Source: Struthio camelus | Lineage: Eukaryota > Chordata > Aves > Struthioniformes > Struthionidae | Length of the DNA stretch: 64,000 bases | NCBI RefSeq assembly: GCF_040807025.1 | Contig: NC_090967.1 | Coordinates: 4,152,001 to 4,216,000 of the forward strand | Direction: 5' to 3' | In this document: in pieces, positions 24,501 to 35,600 of the stretch | Numbering within the stretch: the stretch's first letter is position 1 | Layout: the number at the start of each line of letters is the position of its first letter | The notes under the pieces: model-generated | Told to the model about the DNA's origin: nothing | Databases searched by the model: none | What the model saw: the letters and a program-made list of their open reading frames with translations, nothing else | Position numbers and translations under genes: made by a program

Positions 24501-25889
24501 GTGGCAGGGGGCCCGCGCCGCCCCTCGGCCCCGCGACCCGCCGCCTCTCCCCGCCTGCCGCCGCGGGCAGCGGGCGGAGGGACGGCTTGGCGCCCCGGGG
24601 GGATGCAGCCCTCTCCCCAGCGCCGCGCATCCCTCGGCAGGACCGCGGAGCCGCTCCGCTCTACCAGGGCAGCTGTCGTCTTCGTTAAGTGGCGCCGGCT
24701 TATTAAGAGCACATTTTTGAGGCTTAGCAGCTCCCAAGAGCCATCTGGGAGAGCTGGTGGTGGCGGAGGAGCCGCCGCACGCGGCGGGGAGGCGGCGGGC
24801 GCGAAGGGGTCCTCCCTGCCGGAGGGGAAGGACCCGCTTGGGTTTGCGCCCACCCGAATCCGAGGGCGACTGCGGGTGTTGAAGGAGAGGCTTAAAGGAA
24901 GATGGAGAAAGCAGCTGGCACGGTCGGGTCCCTGCTCCTACGGGTGGCGATTGCAGGATTCGGGTGGCGTGAGACCCCCGCAGCGTTTCGGGCAGGCTGC
25001 TCTCCGGGCACGGAGGTCTCCGGGTACCGCGGCGCCACGTCGGGATGCTCCCACCACCCGGCCCCTCCGGGCACGGCCGACGCGGGTGCCGGGATGGAGG
25101 GCGCATCTCGGCACAGCGGCGGTGGGGAGGACGCACGTTTTCGGTCCTCCTCTGCCGTTCCCTCCTCCATCGCTACGCGGAGGCGGGCGTCCCACCCCGG
25201 CGGCGGGCACCGATGCCTCTGCTGCGCCTCGGCCGGGCCCGAGAGGCGCGGGGCAGACGTGCAGCCGTTCGCCCGGGCGCCTTCTGCAGCTCCTCTTCCG
25301 CACGCCCCAGCCGCTTTCCCTTCCCCGCGGTGCTTGCTTTAATTTCCTGTCGCTCGGAGCAGCGCTGGCGGGTCCTGCTGCAACATCTGCCCCCGCATCC
25401 CCGTCCCTGTCCCCGGCATGGGGCTGCGGGTCTGGGCTGCTGCAGATAGGTACGGCAGAGGGAATCGGTCCCTAGGAGGTACGCGAGGAGATGCATGGCT
25501 GCAGCGGCGGTTGGGAAGCGGTGGTGCTCGGGGACCGTGCAGGAAGGGGCTCGGGGCAGGTGACGTGGGCTTTGGATAGAGGGGAACAGAAAAACTGCAT
25601 TGCGCTCGGAGGGGATATAGTGCGCAAGGGAGAGAGAGACACGTGCGAGGCGATGGGGAGGGGTTTTCCGGCCGCGCCGACGGCCCCGCTGCCGTCCTGC
25701 CCTCGGCTCCCGGCTCCGTCCCTCTCGCCGGCGCCGGCCGAAGCTGCAGCAGATCCTCCGCGGGAACTGCCCGGCCGTCCCTCCGCTTGCAAGCAGCCCT
25801 CTTCATCGCCAGCTCCTCCGTGTTTTAACTTCCTCTCGCTCGCTCGGGGCTGCCGAAATCTCCGTTCCCAGCACGCTGCCGTCACTGTC
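24501..25889. other. GC-rich region with a small AT-richer block, no gene recognised
   Basis: Mostly very GC-rich. Around 24,685-24,760 an AT-richer stretch (GGCTTATTAAGAGCAC, ATTTTTGAGGC) may be a small regulatory island. Overlapping open frames are compositional. Confidence 0.4.
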
Positions 25890-26110
25890 TGGGGAGGCAT
25901 TTCTCATTTGTTCACTCCGGAGCAGCCCTAAGTGGTTCAATATGTCGGCAGTTGCTGCTGGAGTCGGACGGTAAAGGCTAACGTGATGTTAGCCTGTGCA
26001 CCGTCCAAAACCCGCTGGAAGGGTTTAGTGCAAATTGGATTTGCAAACCTCTATCAGGTCTCTCTGCCCTTAGCAAAGCGCTATAATCCCTGGCGGGCGC
26101 CTTGACAAGG
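25890..26110. promoter_or_regulatory. Candidate conserved element with embedded hairpin
   Basis: Lower-GC block with AAATTGGATTTGCAAACC and motif-like spacing. It contains a nested inverted repeat at 25,966-26,006: GGACGGT with ACCGTCC outside, and GGCTAAC with GTTAGCC inside, around a GTGAT loop. Both arm pairs match perfectly. Could be paired transcription-factor sites or a small structured RNA; too short to be a typical pre-miRNA. Confidence 0.35.
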
Positions 26111-28196
26111 CAATTCCTTCTGTGCAAAAGAAGAAGAAAAAAAAAGGATATAGCGGGAGAAGGGCAAAAAAGCTGCGGGGGCTTCCCAAGCTGGAAGCGG
26201 CATCGCGTCCTACCTGCGTTTCTCCCTCCGGCTGCCCTCTTTATGGGCGCCGTTGGCTCTTTCCTCCTTTGCAGCGCAGGCTTTCCCACCGCGGCCTCGC
26301 TGCGGGCTGCCGTCCCAGCACGCCGGGCATCTTGGCCGAGCTCCTGGGCGCCTGCTCGGCGTCGTGGCACGTCCTTCTCGCTGCCAGCGCGGGCAGCTGC
26401 GCGGCGGGGCAGACCTGCGGCTCGGGAAGATGCCGGAGGAGCGTCCCCGCGCCAGCGGCCGGAAGGTGCAATCGGCATGGCAGGTTCAGGCCCACGTCCC
26501 TCCGGGGAGGTTTAAGCTGGGGGATGAACCGGGTCGTTTTAGGGTGGGGTTTTTTTTGTTTTTTTTTTTTAAGTGAAATTTGGAAAGGGTTTTTGCGGTT
26601 CCCAGGAGAGCTCGTGCAGCGGGTGACGTTGCGGGGCGAGGGGGGGGTTAAAGGGGCCGCGGCGCGGTAGCATCGTGCGCAGCTCAGCGGCACGGCGCAC
26701 GCAACGGGGAAAACGCTGGTCCCGCCGGAGCCGAGCCGGGTGAAGCGGGGGGCTGCGATGCCCGTTCGGGGCGATATTGAGTCCTGCTGCAGGTGAGGGC
26801 CGCTTTGACATCCGGCAGCCCGCGGGGAGCTTCCCGGCTTCAGCATCACGCGGCGTTGGCAGACGGGGGTCCTGTCCGCAGCGGGGAAACCGAGGCACGG
26901 CACGGCGACGGTCCCGACCGGGAGGGCACCGGCTGCCTCGCTCGGGAGCTGCCGGCCCTTAATGGGATTAAGGGGAACGGATTTTCCCGGGCGCCCTGGG
27001 GCGGATCAGGGCAGGCGGCATGGGGACAGGGCCGTTTTGGGGGGAGCGAAGAGGAGCCGGCTGCTTTCCCGCCGTCTCACCCCGGCATTTCGAAGCGAGC
27101 CTCGAAACGCGTTTCGGTTTTGCTCCGCGAAAAGCAACACTTCCTCTAGAAGAGGAATAGCGATTAAAAAAAATAAAATAAATCAGAGCGGCTGCCCGGC
27201 TGGCATGACGGAGCTCGACGCCGCGCCAGCCCGCCCCGGCGCAGCGAAACTCCGCGACGATGGACAAGCTGACGGAGCATCGCGGTGCCCGTCCCGCCGA
27301 GGAGCCCCAGCCAGCGATGTTCGTGCCGAAGGGGGGGTGTTTTTTCCCTTGCTCCGGGGCAGGGGTGGGAAAAACCAAATTTCCAGCCCGCCGGCAGCTC
27401 CCGACATGGCCTCGACCGGGGGACGACACGCGGCGTCGAAACCGGCTCGGCGAAAAGCACATCTGGGGGCCCGGGCTCAGCGTCGCTGCCAAAATTTGAG
27501 CTTTTAACCCTGTCTCCCGAGGCGCTGGGATCGTTCAAACGAGCCGCGGTAATTAGCTTTCCTTCAGCCAACCGTCCCCCCCCCCTTTTTTGTTTTTTTA
27601 TTTTTGGCATTGCGGCGTTATTTAGTGGCAGGGAGAGGGGGGAAGTGATTTGTCACTCCGAAAGTGATGACGTCCAGCCATGGGGTTTCGGCTCGAGGGC
27701 CGTCGGCCCACTGGAAACGGGGGGCTCGAGGGAGGTGGGTTGGGTAGCGGCAGCGGGACGAAGATGCCAGGGGCAAAAATTCTCGCAAGACACGAGATTG
27801 CGAATGATGGTTTCGGTTCCCTCCCCCCCGCCAGAAAAGAGCCGCTTGCATAGTTTTTGCTGTTGCGGAAGCGTTTTGTGTTGCAACCTTTGCGGACCTC
27901 CCCCCCGCCGCCGCCACCCCAACCCGATTCCTTGGAAGCGCCGTTTCGCCATGCCGCCTGCACACCCGTCCTCACCACCCTATGGCTTTTGCACCCTTTG
28001 GCACGCGAGGGCGGAGGTTCGGATTTACACTGCAGCTCTGGCAGCCGCCCCGGATGCCCCAGCGCTACATGGTGCCGGTGCGGGAGCCCAGTGGGAGCAG
28101 ATGAGCAGCGCTTGAGGGGAATTGCCCCGTCGGTCGAGCGATGACCGGTTCAGTGGTGAGCGAGGCCAGGAGGAGCTGAGCGCAGAGGAAGTGGCT
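26111..28196. other. GC-rich region, no gene recognised
   Basis: High-GC sequence with A/T runs (26,135-26,146; 26,549-26,572; 27,584-27,603). Open frames overlap on both strands without recognisable domains. Confidence 0.45.
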
Positions 28197-29143
28197 TTCC
28201 ACCTCGCTGGAAGAGGTTGGGTTCCGCCTCGCTGGAAGAGGTTGGGTTCCGCCTCGCTGGAAGAGGTTGGGTTCCGCCTCGCTGGAAGAGGTTGGGTTCC
28301 GCCTCGCTGGAAGAGGTTGGGTTCCACCTCGCTGGAAGAGGTTGGGTTCCGCCTCACTGGAAGAGGTTGGTTGGGTTCCACCTCGCTGGAAGAGGTTGGT
28401 TGGGTTCTGCCTCACTGGAAGAGGTTGGGTTCCGCCTCGCTGGAAGAGGTTGGGTTCCGCCTCGCTGGAAGTTGGTTGGGTACCGCCTCGCTGGAAGAGG
28501 TTGGGTTCCACCTCGCTGGAAGAGGTTGGGTACTGCGTCACTGGGAGAGGTTGGGTACCGCCTCGCTGGAAGAGGTTTGGTTCCACCTCGCTGGAAGAGG
28601 TTGGGTACCGCCTCGCTGGAAGAGGTTGGGTACCGCCTCGCTGGAAGAGGTTGGGTTCCACCTCACTGGAAGAGGTTGGTTGGGTACCGCCTCGCTGGAA
28701 GAGGTTGGGTTCCGCCTCGCTGGAAGAGGTTGGTTGGGTACTGCCTCGCTGGAAGAGGTTGGTTGGGTAGCGCGTCGCTGGGAGAGGTTGGGTACTGCCT
28801 CGCTGGAAGAGGTTGGTTGGGTTCTGCCTCGCTGGAAGAGGTTGGGTTCCACCTCACTGGAAGAGGTTGGTTGGGTTCCGCCTCGCTGGAAGAGGTTGGT
28901 TGGGTTCCGCCTCGCTGGAAGAGGTTGGGTACCGCCTCGCTGGAAGAGGTTGGTTGGGTACCGCCTCGCTGGAAGAGGTTGGTTGGGTACCGCCTTGCTG
29001 GAAGAGGTTGGTTGGGTACCGCCTCGCTGGAAGAGGTTGGGTTCCGCCTCGCTGGAAGAGGTTGGTTGGGTACCGCCTTGCTGGAAGAGGTTGGTTGGGT
29101 ACCGCCTCGCTGGAAGAGGTTGGGTACCGCCTCGCTGGGAGAG
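28197..29143. repeat. Minisatellite D: 25/29-bp units, ~35 copies
   Basis: Tandem 25-bp unit GGTTGGGTTCCGCCTCGCTG plus GAAGA, with a frequent 29-bp variant carrying an extra GGTT. The unit is not a multiple of three, yet all frames stay open, giving long spurious frames with a cycling 25-residue peptide (SASLEEVGFRLAGRGWVPPR type on plus; NPTSSSEAEPNLFQRGG type on minus). The variant GGTTGGTTGGGT resembles two-tetrad G-quadruplex sequences. Not a gene. Confidence 0.92.
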
Positions 29144-30814
29144 GGCGGCCAAGTGATGGGGAGGAGAGGAGGATGATGAGAGTGGGAGTCAGAGGGAAGA
29201 GGATGCTGCGGAGAAAGCAGTGTTTCCGCTTGCCCTGCTCGGCACGGCCCCAGCTCAGCTCCCGAGCAGAAATCACTGCGCTGCGGATGGCGCGCCGCGG
29301 ACTGCGTCTGCAGGGAGCGAGGCGGATTCCTCTCCGGCTCCCATCTGCTGCCTGTTTTGTGTAATTTGGGACAGAAAAGCCGGCCCGGGACCTCCTGGGA
29401 AGGCATCGACGGCACCCACTCGGCCTCCCGGGGCGCAGAGCGAGGCTCCCCGGCACCCCAAAAGCGGAGGGCTAAAGCCGGCATCTCCGGGGAGGACAGA
29501 GGAATGGCCGGGCCTCTCGATGCGGCCAAGCTGCCGTCCTGCCCCAGCCAAATCCGTCCTGCGCTTTGGCCCGCGCAGAGCGAAAAAGGCTCCTGGAGAG
29601 AGCGCGTGGCCGGGTCGCACATCAAGCGCCGGTGGTTTAACGCATCCGACTCGGAGCATCCTCAGTGCCATCGCCAAAACTCGCCTGATCCCATGCGGGG
29701 TCCTTGCAGGGGTTTTTTTTTGTGCCGCTTTCACCCTCTTTTTTTTCCCCACCCCGAAGGCTCGAAAACCTCCGTCCGCCTCCGCGGCACTGCGAGGGCA
29801 TCGGCTCGGCGAGTGGGCAGAGCCCCGGGACGCTGCCGCTGGCGGAGCCGTCGGGCGCGCGGGAGCGAAATGTGCTCCGACGTCGCCCGGGCTTCATCGC
29901 GGTTTTCTTCCTTTTTCTTTTTTCCTTTCCTTTCCCCCCCCCCCCCTTTCCGCAGCTGTTGGGAGAGACCTAAGCCAATCCTGCCGAAACTCGGGCCGAA
30001 CGTTAAGTGCCGTGCGAGCGTGGGAACGGCACAGGTTGGCGCCCAGGGCTGCCGGCCACCCCGTGCCACCCCGTGCTCACCAGCAAATCCGGCGTCCGGT
30101 TAGCGTTTCCCCGCCACCCCAAAGCGACGAGCGGCTTTTGCCGCTGCTCCGAAAGGTTTTTTTGTTTTTTTCCCCCCCCCAAGAAGAGCAGCGGGAGCCG
30201 AGGGATGCGGCTTGGCTCCGTCGGCCGGCCGCCTCCGGGGAGGAGGAGCAGGCAGAGCGGGGCCGAGCGCAGAGCTTGGGAGTTTCCCCGCGGCGGGATG
30301 GTTTTCACTTAGGGAAAAGCAGCACCGTGCGTAACGCGCCCAATTTCTGCTTCGACTTCCTGGCGTGCAGGGACGGATATTCCGGCGATTAAATAATGAG
30401 CAAATCAAACAAGAGCATAATACGATACAAGAGCATAGTAAGATATCAAGTAAGAGCAGGGCTTGGGGCTTTTCTTTTTTTTTTTTTTTTCTCTTTCAAA
30501 GCTCCCCGTTTTGGGGGCAGCCTTGTCATTCTGGCGCTGTTGTGCACCAACTGGGGCAAAACGCACCCGTTTTGGACCAGAACCGAGCCACTAATTGGAG
30601 ATTGGAGGATGACTTTGTTTTCTTCCTCCCGTGGCGTGCCGTGGTTCCCCGGGGCGAGCCGGGTCGCCTCGACCCGATCCTCCTCCCTGTCCGGGAGCCG
30701 GTGATCCAGGCTTGGGCGGCTCCGTTCTCCAGGAGGGACGTGGTTGCCCGCGCCGAGCCCGGGTTTCATTCAGAGGCGGCCGTTGGAGGAGCCGCTTTTC
30801 AGCAGACCTTGGAG
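29144..30814. other. GC-rich region, no gene recognised
   Basis: High GC with C and T runs (29,934-29,947; 30,169-30,180; 30,475-30,491). No recognisable protein or RNA gene. Confidence 0.45.
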
Positions 30815-31165
30815 TAGCTTTACCCTGACGTTGCTCCTGGATGGAAATTGTTTAATTCCTGCGGGGTGAGTCATGCGGAGCCGGGATTTCAAAGCCGCTT
30901 GGCTCCCATTTAAGGCACTAAAATAAACAGGGTGGCAGGTGGAAGCTCTCTCTGATGTCCCGTCAAGGCCTTGATCTTTCCAAGCGTTTCTTGGTGCCAA
31001 AACGTTGGCCACTCCGTGTCCTCATCAATTCTCGCCGAGCGGCCAAGGCCAAGCAGTCGAAAATAATGAATCAATGCCCGGAAGCATGAATCAACTTAAA
31101 ATTTATGACATACTTAAAATATAACGCCTTTGGGGTTCCCTGATTGCTGGGCTTGGAAGTGTTGG
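30815..31165. promoter_or_regulatory. Candidate conserved noncoding element
   Basis: About 350 bp of balanced composition in GC-rich DNA, with GGAAATTGTTTAATTCC, GTGAGTCATGCGG (AP-1/MAF-like), GAAAATAATGAATCAATGCC, AGCATGAATCAAC and AAAATTTATGACATAC. Repeated TGAATCAA cores and the AT-rich end suggest an enhancer. No coding potential. Confidence 0.4.
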
Positions 31166-33171
31166 CACCGAAGGTTTTCAGGTCTCCTCCTTCCCCCTCC
31201 GTCTCCGCCGCGAGGAGGATTTCGGGCGAGAAGAAACCGATGCTTGTGGCCTCCGTCTCATGACGCCGGGAGGGACGTGGGGCTTTGAGACGGCGGCGGA
31301 TCTCCTGAAACGCGTCCTCAAGAGTCGGCCTGGGAAGTTAGAGGCGGGTTAGGAAAGAAGAGCTAGGAGAGAAAGGGAAAGCACGCAGAACGGCGACGTC
31401 CGAGAGGCCCGACGCGTTCGGTCCCCGCGGGCGACGGCGGCGCGGGCTGGGGCGGGGGGGTCCGCGGGGAAAGCGTTGCTGCTCTTTGGTCTGGCAGGAG
31501 AGCGGCCACGAAGAAGAACCAGCCTAGAAACCAGGCTCGGTTCCTTTTATTTTATCGCAATTTTTAGTTTTTTTCTGGCTCACAAGGGTAATTAAGCATT
31601 GGAAAAGTTTACTTAGGGCGGCCGGGTGGATTGGTTGCTTTTACGCTGAAACCGGATCCCTTCGGAAAGGAAAAGGGAGCTGCGCGGGGAGCTGGCCCGA
31701 TGCTTCCCGGGGAAGGATCCGCCAGAGCGCAGCCAAGGAAAGTCAAGCTGTTCTGCCCCGGCGGCCGTTCGGGCCAGTTTGCCAGCACTGCTATTCGTTT
31801 TGCCGGCGATTCGAGGTGCTCGGGAGCCCGAGCGTCTTTCCCTCGGCCCGGAAAGCCGTGAAGGGCAGCGGGAGGCGGTTGGGGCACGCGGGAAGCGAGC
31901 CGGGCGGCTTCCCGTGGGATGGAGTTTCGCCCTCGGCGGCAGCAGCGCGGTTGGACTTTGCTGCTCGCGTTCTCGGAAAAACGCGGGGAAATACCGAGGT
32001 CCGGCCCTTGGCTGGGAATAACGCTGCGGAAAAAGGACCTTGGCCTTTTTCGCGGCCGGGCGAATCCTGCCTCGGCTGCAGGGCGGGGGAAACGCGTGGG
32101 TTTTCCTACCCGCGTGCGCGCAGGCTGCTGCCGCTCCAGGCAGGGCAACGCGTGGCGTCGAGGTCGCTGCGCTGCCTCCTTCCAGCCGCTTCCTTTTTTT
32201 ATGCCCACGGCTCCTCGCCTCCTGCAGAGCTCTCTGGGCTCCGGTCTTGCCGCAAACCGTCTCCGGCTGCAACCCCAGAGCTAGTTTTGCTGGATTCCTC
32301 TGTCCCTTCCAGCAAAGTCGGAGGCGGCCTTGGCATCCCCAAGCCGGCGTCTCCTGCTCCCGGCCTCGGAGCCGAACGCGCGGGCGCTGCGCCCGCCTCC
32401 CCGTGCCGTCCGGCGCACCACGCTCGCACCTTTCTCTGCAAATTGCTTTAGGCCAGGTGAAGGATGAGGCAAAAGTATGGATTTAATGGGCGGTTTTCCA
32501 GGTACCTGCTGCACCAGGGGACACCCGGTGCTTTCCAGGACCCCGCTCCGGGCAGCTGGAGAGCTCAGCATCGCTCCCGCGGCACGGGGAGCCCAGGCAT
32601 GGGCACCTTCGGGTGCTGGCACCCTTCCCGGTGAGGTTTCGGGGATGAAGGCCAGGGTGCTGGGCCCCGGGGACGGCATGGCCCTCGTGGCCGCTGTTCC
32701 GGGGGCTGCCAGTGTGGGTGCCCTCCGGCCGTGGTTTCGCTGCCAAGCCCCTAAGCCCGTGCGATTCTTTATCGTTGCTCGGAGCAGGTTTGAAAACTCG
32801 CACGTGGAAACGAGGGAGACGGGAGGGAGCAGTCTGCACGGCGGCCCGGTGAGTCCCGGGCTGTGATTTGTGCGTGCGCGTCTTCCCTTTCCCCCTCTGC
32901 ACGTCAGCTCTCCCTGCAGGTCGGCACACGTGGGCTGCGGCTTTTTAGGGTGAGAGGAACCGACAGCAAAGCTTGGAAGAATTATTGCAATTGTTTTGCC
33001 CGCCAGAGCAGGGATTTAGTTTTTCGAAAGGTCACCAGCATGTGATTTGGGCCAAAAATACCGGCTTCTGAAATAGGAGGGTTTTTTTTTCCCCCAGCGA
33101 TGCGGAAGTAGGTGGCCGCGCATCGCTGGGGGACGCCGAGCCCACCCACCGGCGCCTGGGCTGCACCTCGG
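31166..33171. other. GC-rich region, no gene recognised
   Basis: High-GC sequence with compositional open frames on both strands. No feature recognised up to the CR1 boundary. Confidence 0.45.
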
Positions 33172-34643
33172 CTTTTGACACTGTCTCCCATCACATCCTC
33201 TTAGGCAAGCTCAGGAAGTGTGGGTTGGGTGAGTGGACAGTGAGGTGGGTTGAGAACTGGCTGGATGGCCGAGCTCAGAGGGTTGTGGTCAGTGGTGCAG
33301 AGTCTAGTTGGAGGCCTGTAGCTAGTGGTGTCCCCCAGGGGTCAGTCCTGGGTCCAGTCTTGTTCAATGTATTCATCGATGACCTGGAGGAAGGGACAGA
33401 GTGCACCCTCAGCAAGTTTGCTGATGATCCTAAACTGGGGGGAGTGGCTGACCCACCAGAAGACTGTGCTGCCATTCAGAGGGACCTGGACAGGCTGGAG
33501 AGCTGGGCGGAGAGGAACCTCATGAAGTTCAACAAAGGCAAGTGCAGGGTCCTGCACCTAGGCGGGAATAATCCCATGCAGCAGTACAGGCTGGGGGCTG
33601 ACCTACTGGAAAGCAGCTCTGCAGAGAAGGACCTGGGAGTCCTGGTGGACAAGTTAAGCATGAGGCAGCAATGTGGGCTTGTGGCCAAGAAGGGCAATGG
33701 TCTCCTGGGGTGCATGAGGCAGAGTGTTGCCAGCAGGTCGAGGGAGATGCTCCTGCCCCTCTCCTCAGCCCTGGGGAGGCCTCACCTGGAGTACTGTGTG
33801 CAATTCTGGGCTCTCCAGTGCAAGAGAGACATGGAGCTCCTGGAGCGAGCCCAGTGAAGGGCTACTAAGATGATGAAGGGACTGGAGCACCTCTCCTCTG
33901 AAGAAAGGCTGAGGGAGCTGGGCCTGTTGAGCCTGGAGAAGAGAAGACTGAGAGGCGATCTCATCAATGTGTACAAGTATCTGAAGGGAGGGTGTCGAGA
34001 GGATGGGGCCAGGCTCTTCTCCGTGGTGCCCAGCAACAGGACAAGAGGCAACGGGCACAAACTGGAACACAGGAAGGTCCATCTGAACATGAGGAAAAAC
34101 TTCTTGGCTGTGAGGGTGACAGAGGACGGGCATAGGTTGCCCAGAGAGGCTGTGGAGTCTCCTTCACTGGAGATATTCAAAACGCGCCTGGACGCGATCC
34201 TGGGCAATGTGCTGTAGATGACCATGCTTGAGCAGGGGGGTTGGACTAGATGATCTCCAGAGGTCCCTCCCAACCGCAACCAGCCACAGAGGTCCCTCCC
34301 AACCGCAACCAGCCACAGAGGTCCCTCCCAACCGCAACCAGCCACAGAGGTCCCTCCCAACTGCAACCAGCCACAGAGGTCCCTCCCAACCGCAACCAGC
34401 CACAGAGGTCCCTCCCAACCGCAACCAGCCACAGAGGTCCCTTCCAACCTCAACCAGCCACAGAGGTCCCTTCCAACCTCAACCAACCTCAGAGGTCCCT
34501 TCCAACCTCAACCAACCTCAGAGGTCCCTTCCAACCTCAACCAGCCACAGAGGTCCCTTCCAACCTCAACCAACCACAGAGGTCCCTTCCAACCTCAACC
34601 AACCACAGAGGTCCCTTCCAACCTCAACCATTCTGTGATTCTG
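33172..34643 (+). mobile_element. CR1 LINE, 5'-truncated, plus strand
   Basis: The insertion starts inside the reverse-transcriptase domain at FDTVSHHIL and continues through [20 protein letters not shown], the catalytic region (FADDPKLGG here; FADDTKLGG is the usual CR1 form), [27 protein letters not shown], then a TGA at 33,855-33,857. The same frame continues to LEIFKTRLDAILGNVL and a stop at 34,215-34,217. A one-codon deletion in VDNKLSM is also apparent. The 3' tail contains a 13-unit 29-bp array and ends ATTCTGTGATTCTG. The 5' truncation makes it immobile. High similarity to the 13.4-kb copy argues for recent insertion. Confidence 0.96.
34261..34637 (+). repeat. 29-bp tandem array in the CR1 3' end (13 units)
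   Basis: Thirteen exact-length 29-bp units (13 x 29 = 377 bp). The first six are CCCAACCGCAACCAGCCACAG type, the later ones CCTTCCAACCTCAACC type, so subtypes are grouped. The last unit merges into the normal CR1 tail. Confidence 0.96.
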
Positions 34644-35049
34644 CAGAATGGGGCTCTCCCAGCGCCCAGCCTCGACCGAGCAGCACCGCCAGTGTTTTTC
34701 CCAGCGCCTAGGGCACGCCGCGGCACCCCGGCCTCCGCATCAGTGAGAAAACACCCGTTTGAGCCATGCGTTCGAATCCCCAGCGGGTGACGAACGGTCT
34801 CCTCTCCACCAGCCGGGCGAAGAGAGCCGCATCCGGTTTTGTTTCCCTCCCCTCGGCTCTCCGAGGCAGGAGGCATCGCGCCGGCACCCAGCTTTGCTCC
34901 ACCTGCCCGCTGCGGCTTCCCTCGAGCCGCTCGCGACCGCTGCGCCGGATGCCGTTTGCCGGGGACGGGGAGGGGTGCGAATTCTGCTGCTGGTCGCGCC
35001 GGGGTCTCGGCCAGCTCTGCCGCTTTTGTGCCGCCGCCGTGTTTCGCCA
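34644..35049. other. GC-rich spacer, no gene recognised
   Basis: High-GC sequence between the CR1 insertion and the NRTN upstream block. A GTTCGAATCC at 34,770 resembles a tRNA B box but has no matching cloverleaf. Confidence 0.4.
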
Positions 35050-35330
35050 GCTCTCGCCTCCTTATATGGCTAAACTATTCTTTTTCTCACTTGGCGTTGT
35101 TTATAGGCCTCTTTAAAGTATTTAGGCTCTGGCTGGGCTCTGCAATTATCTCGTGACCTATGGGGCGTGTAATTAGCATGCTAGTTAATGTGCAATTATT
35201 CGCGGCCTGCAAAGCGGAGCGGCGCAGGTGACGGCGCAGCCATCGGCCGCCGTCGGCAACTTCCTCCGGGAGCGGTAAAAGCGAATCTGTCAAATTCCCT
35301 TTTTCTGCTAAACTCTTCCAAATAAACATT
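35050..35330. promoter_or_regulatory. Candidate NRTN-proximal enhancer or promoter block
   Basis: Sequence 0.6-0.9 kb upstream of the NRTN start. It contains CCTTATATGGC (CArG-like), GTTTATAGGCC, TTTAAAGTATTTAGG, GTGTAATTAGCATGC, TAGTTAATGTGCAATTATTC and GGGAGCGGTAAAAGCG. The dense TAAT/ATTA and CArG-like sites in an otherwise GC-rich locus, next to a developmental ligand gene, suggest a tissue-specific control element. Confidence 0.45.
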
Positions 35331-35600
35331 CCCCCCCCGCTAGTAAATCCCCCCCCCCCTCGCTAGTAAATTCGAGTGGCAAATATTGCTAAACTGTTTG
35401 GGTTTTTTTTTTTTTCCCCTTTCCCCCCTTTTTTTTAATTATTCCCCCCACCGTGGAGAATTTATTTGAAAAGGAGAAACGTTTGGCGTTTGCAAGGAGC
35501 TGAAACGGAAGAAGAAATTGGGGGGGGGGGGGGAGGAGGGGGGGGGCAAGAAAGTTATTGCGAGTCAGCCCCGCTTTCGGCAACTTGTCTTTAACGGGGG
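35331..35600. other. Homopolymer-rich spacer
   Basis: Alternating C, T and G runs (C runs near 35,330 and 35,350; T/C tract 35,402-35,440; G run 35,520-35,549). No gene feature. Confidence 0.6.

Noticed and set aside
28122-29176. Repeat proteins of 300-340 residues on both strands
   Set aside because: All three frames encode the same cycling peptide, which marks a stop-free 25-bp satellite, not a gene.
34762-34790. tRNA B-box-like GTTCGAATCCCC
   Set aside because: No A box or cloverleaf pairing can be drawn around it.
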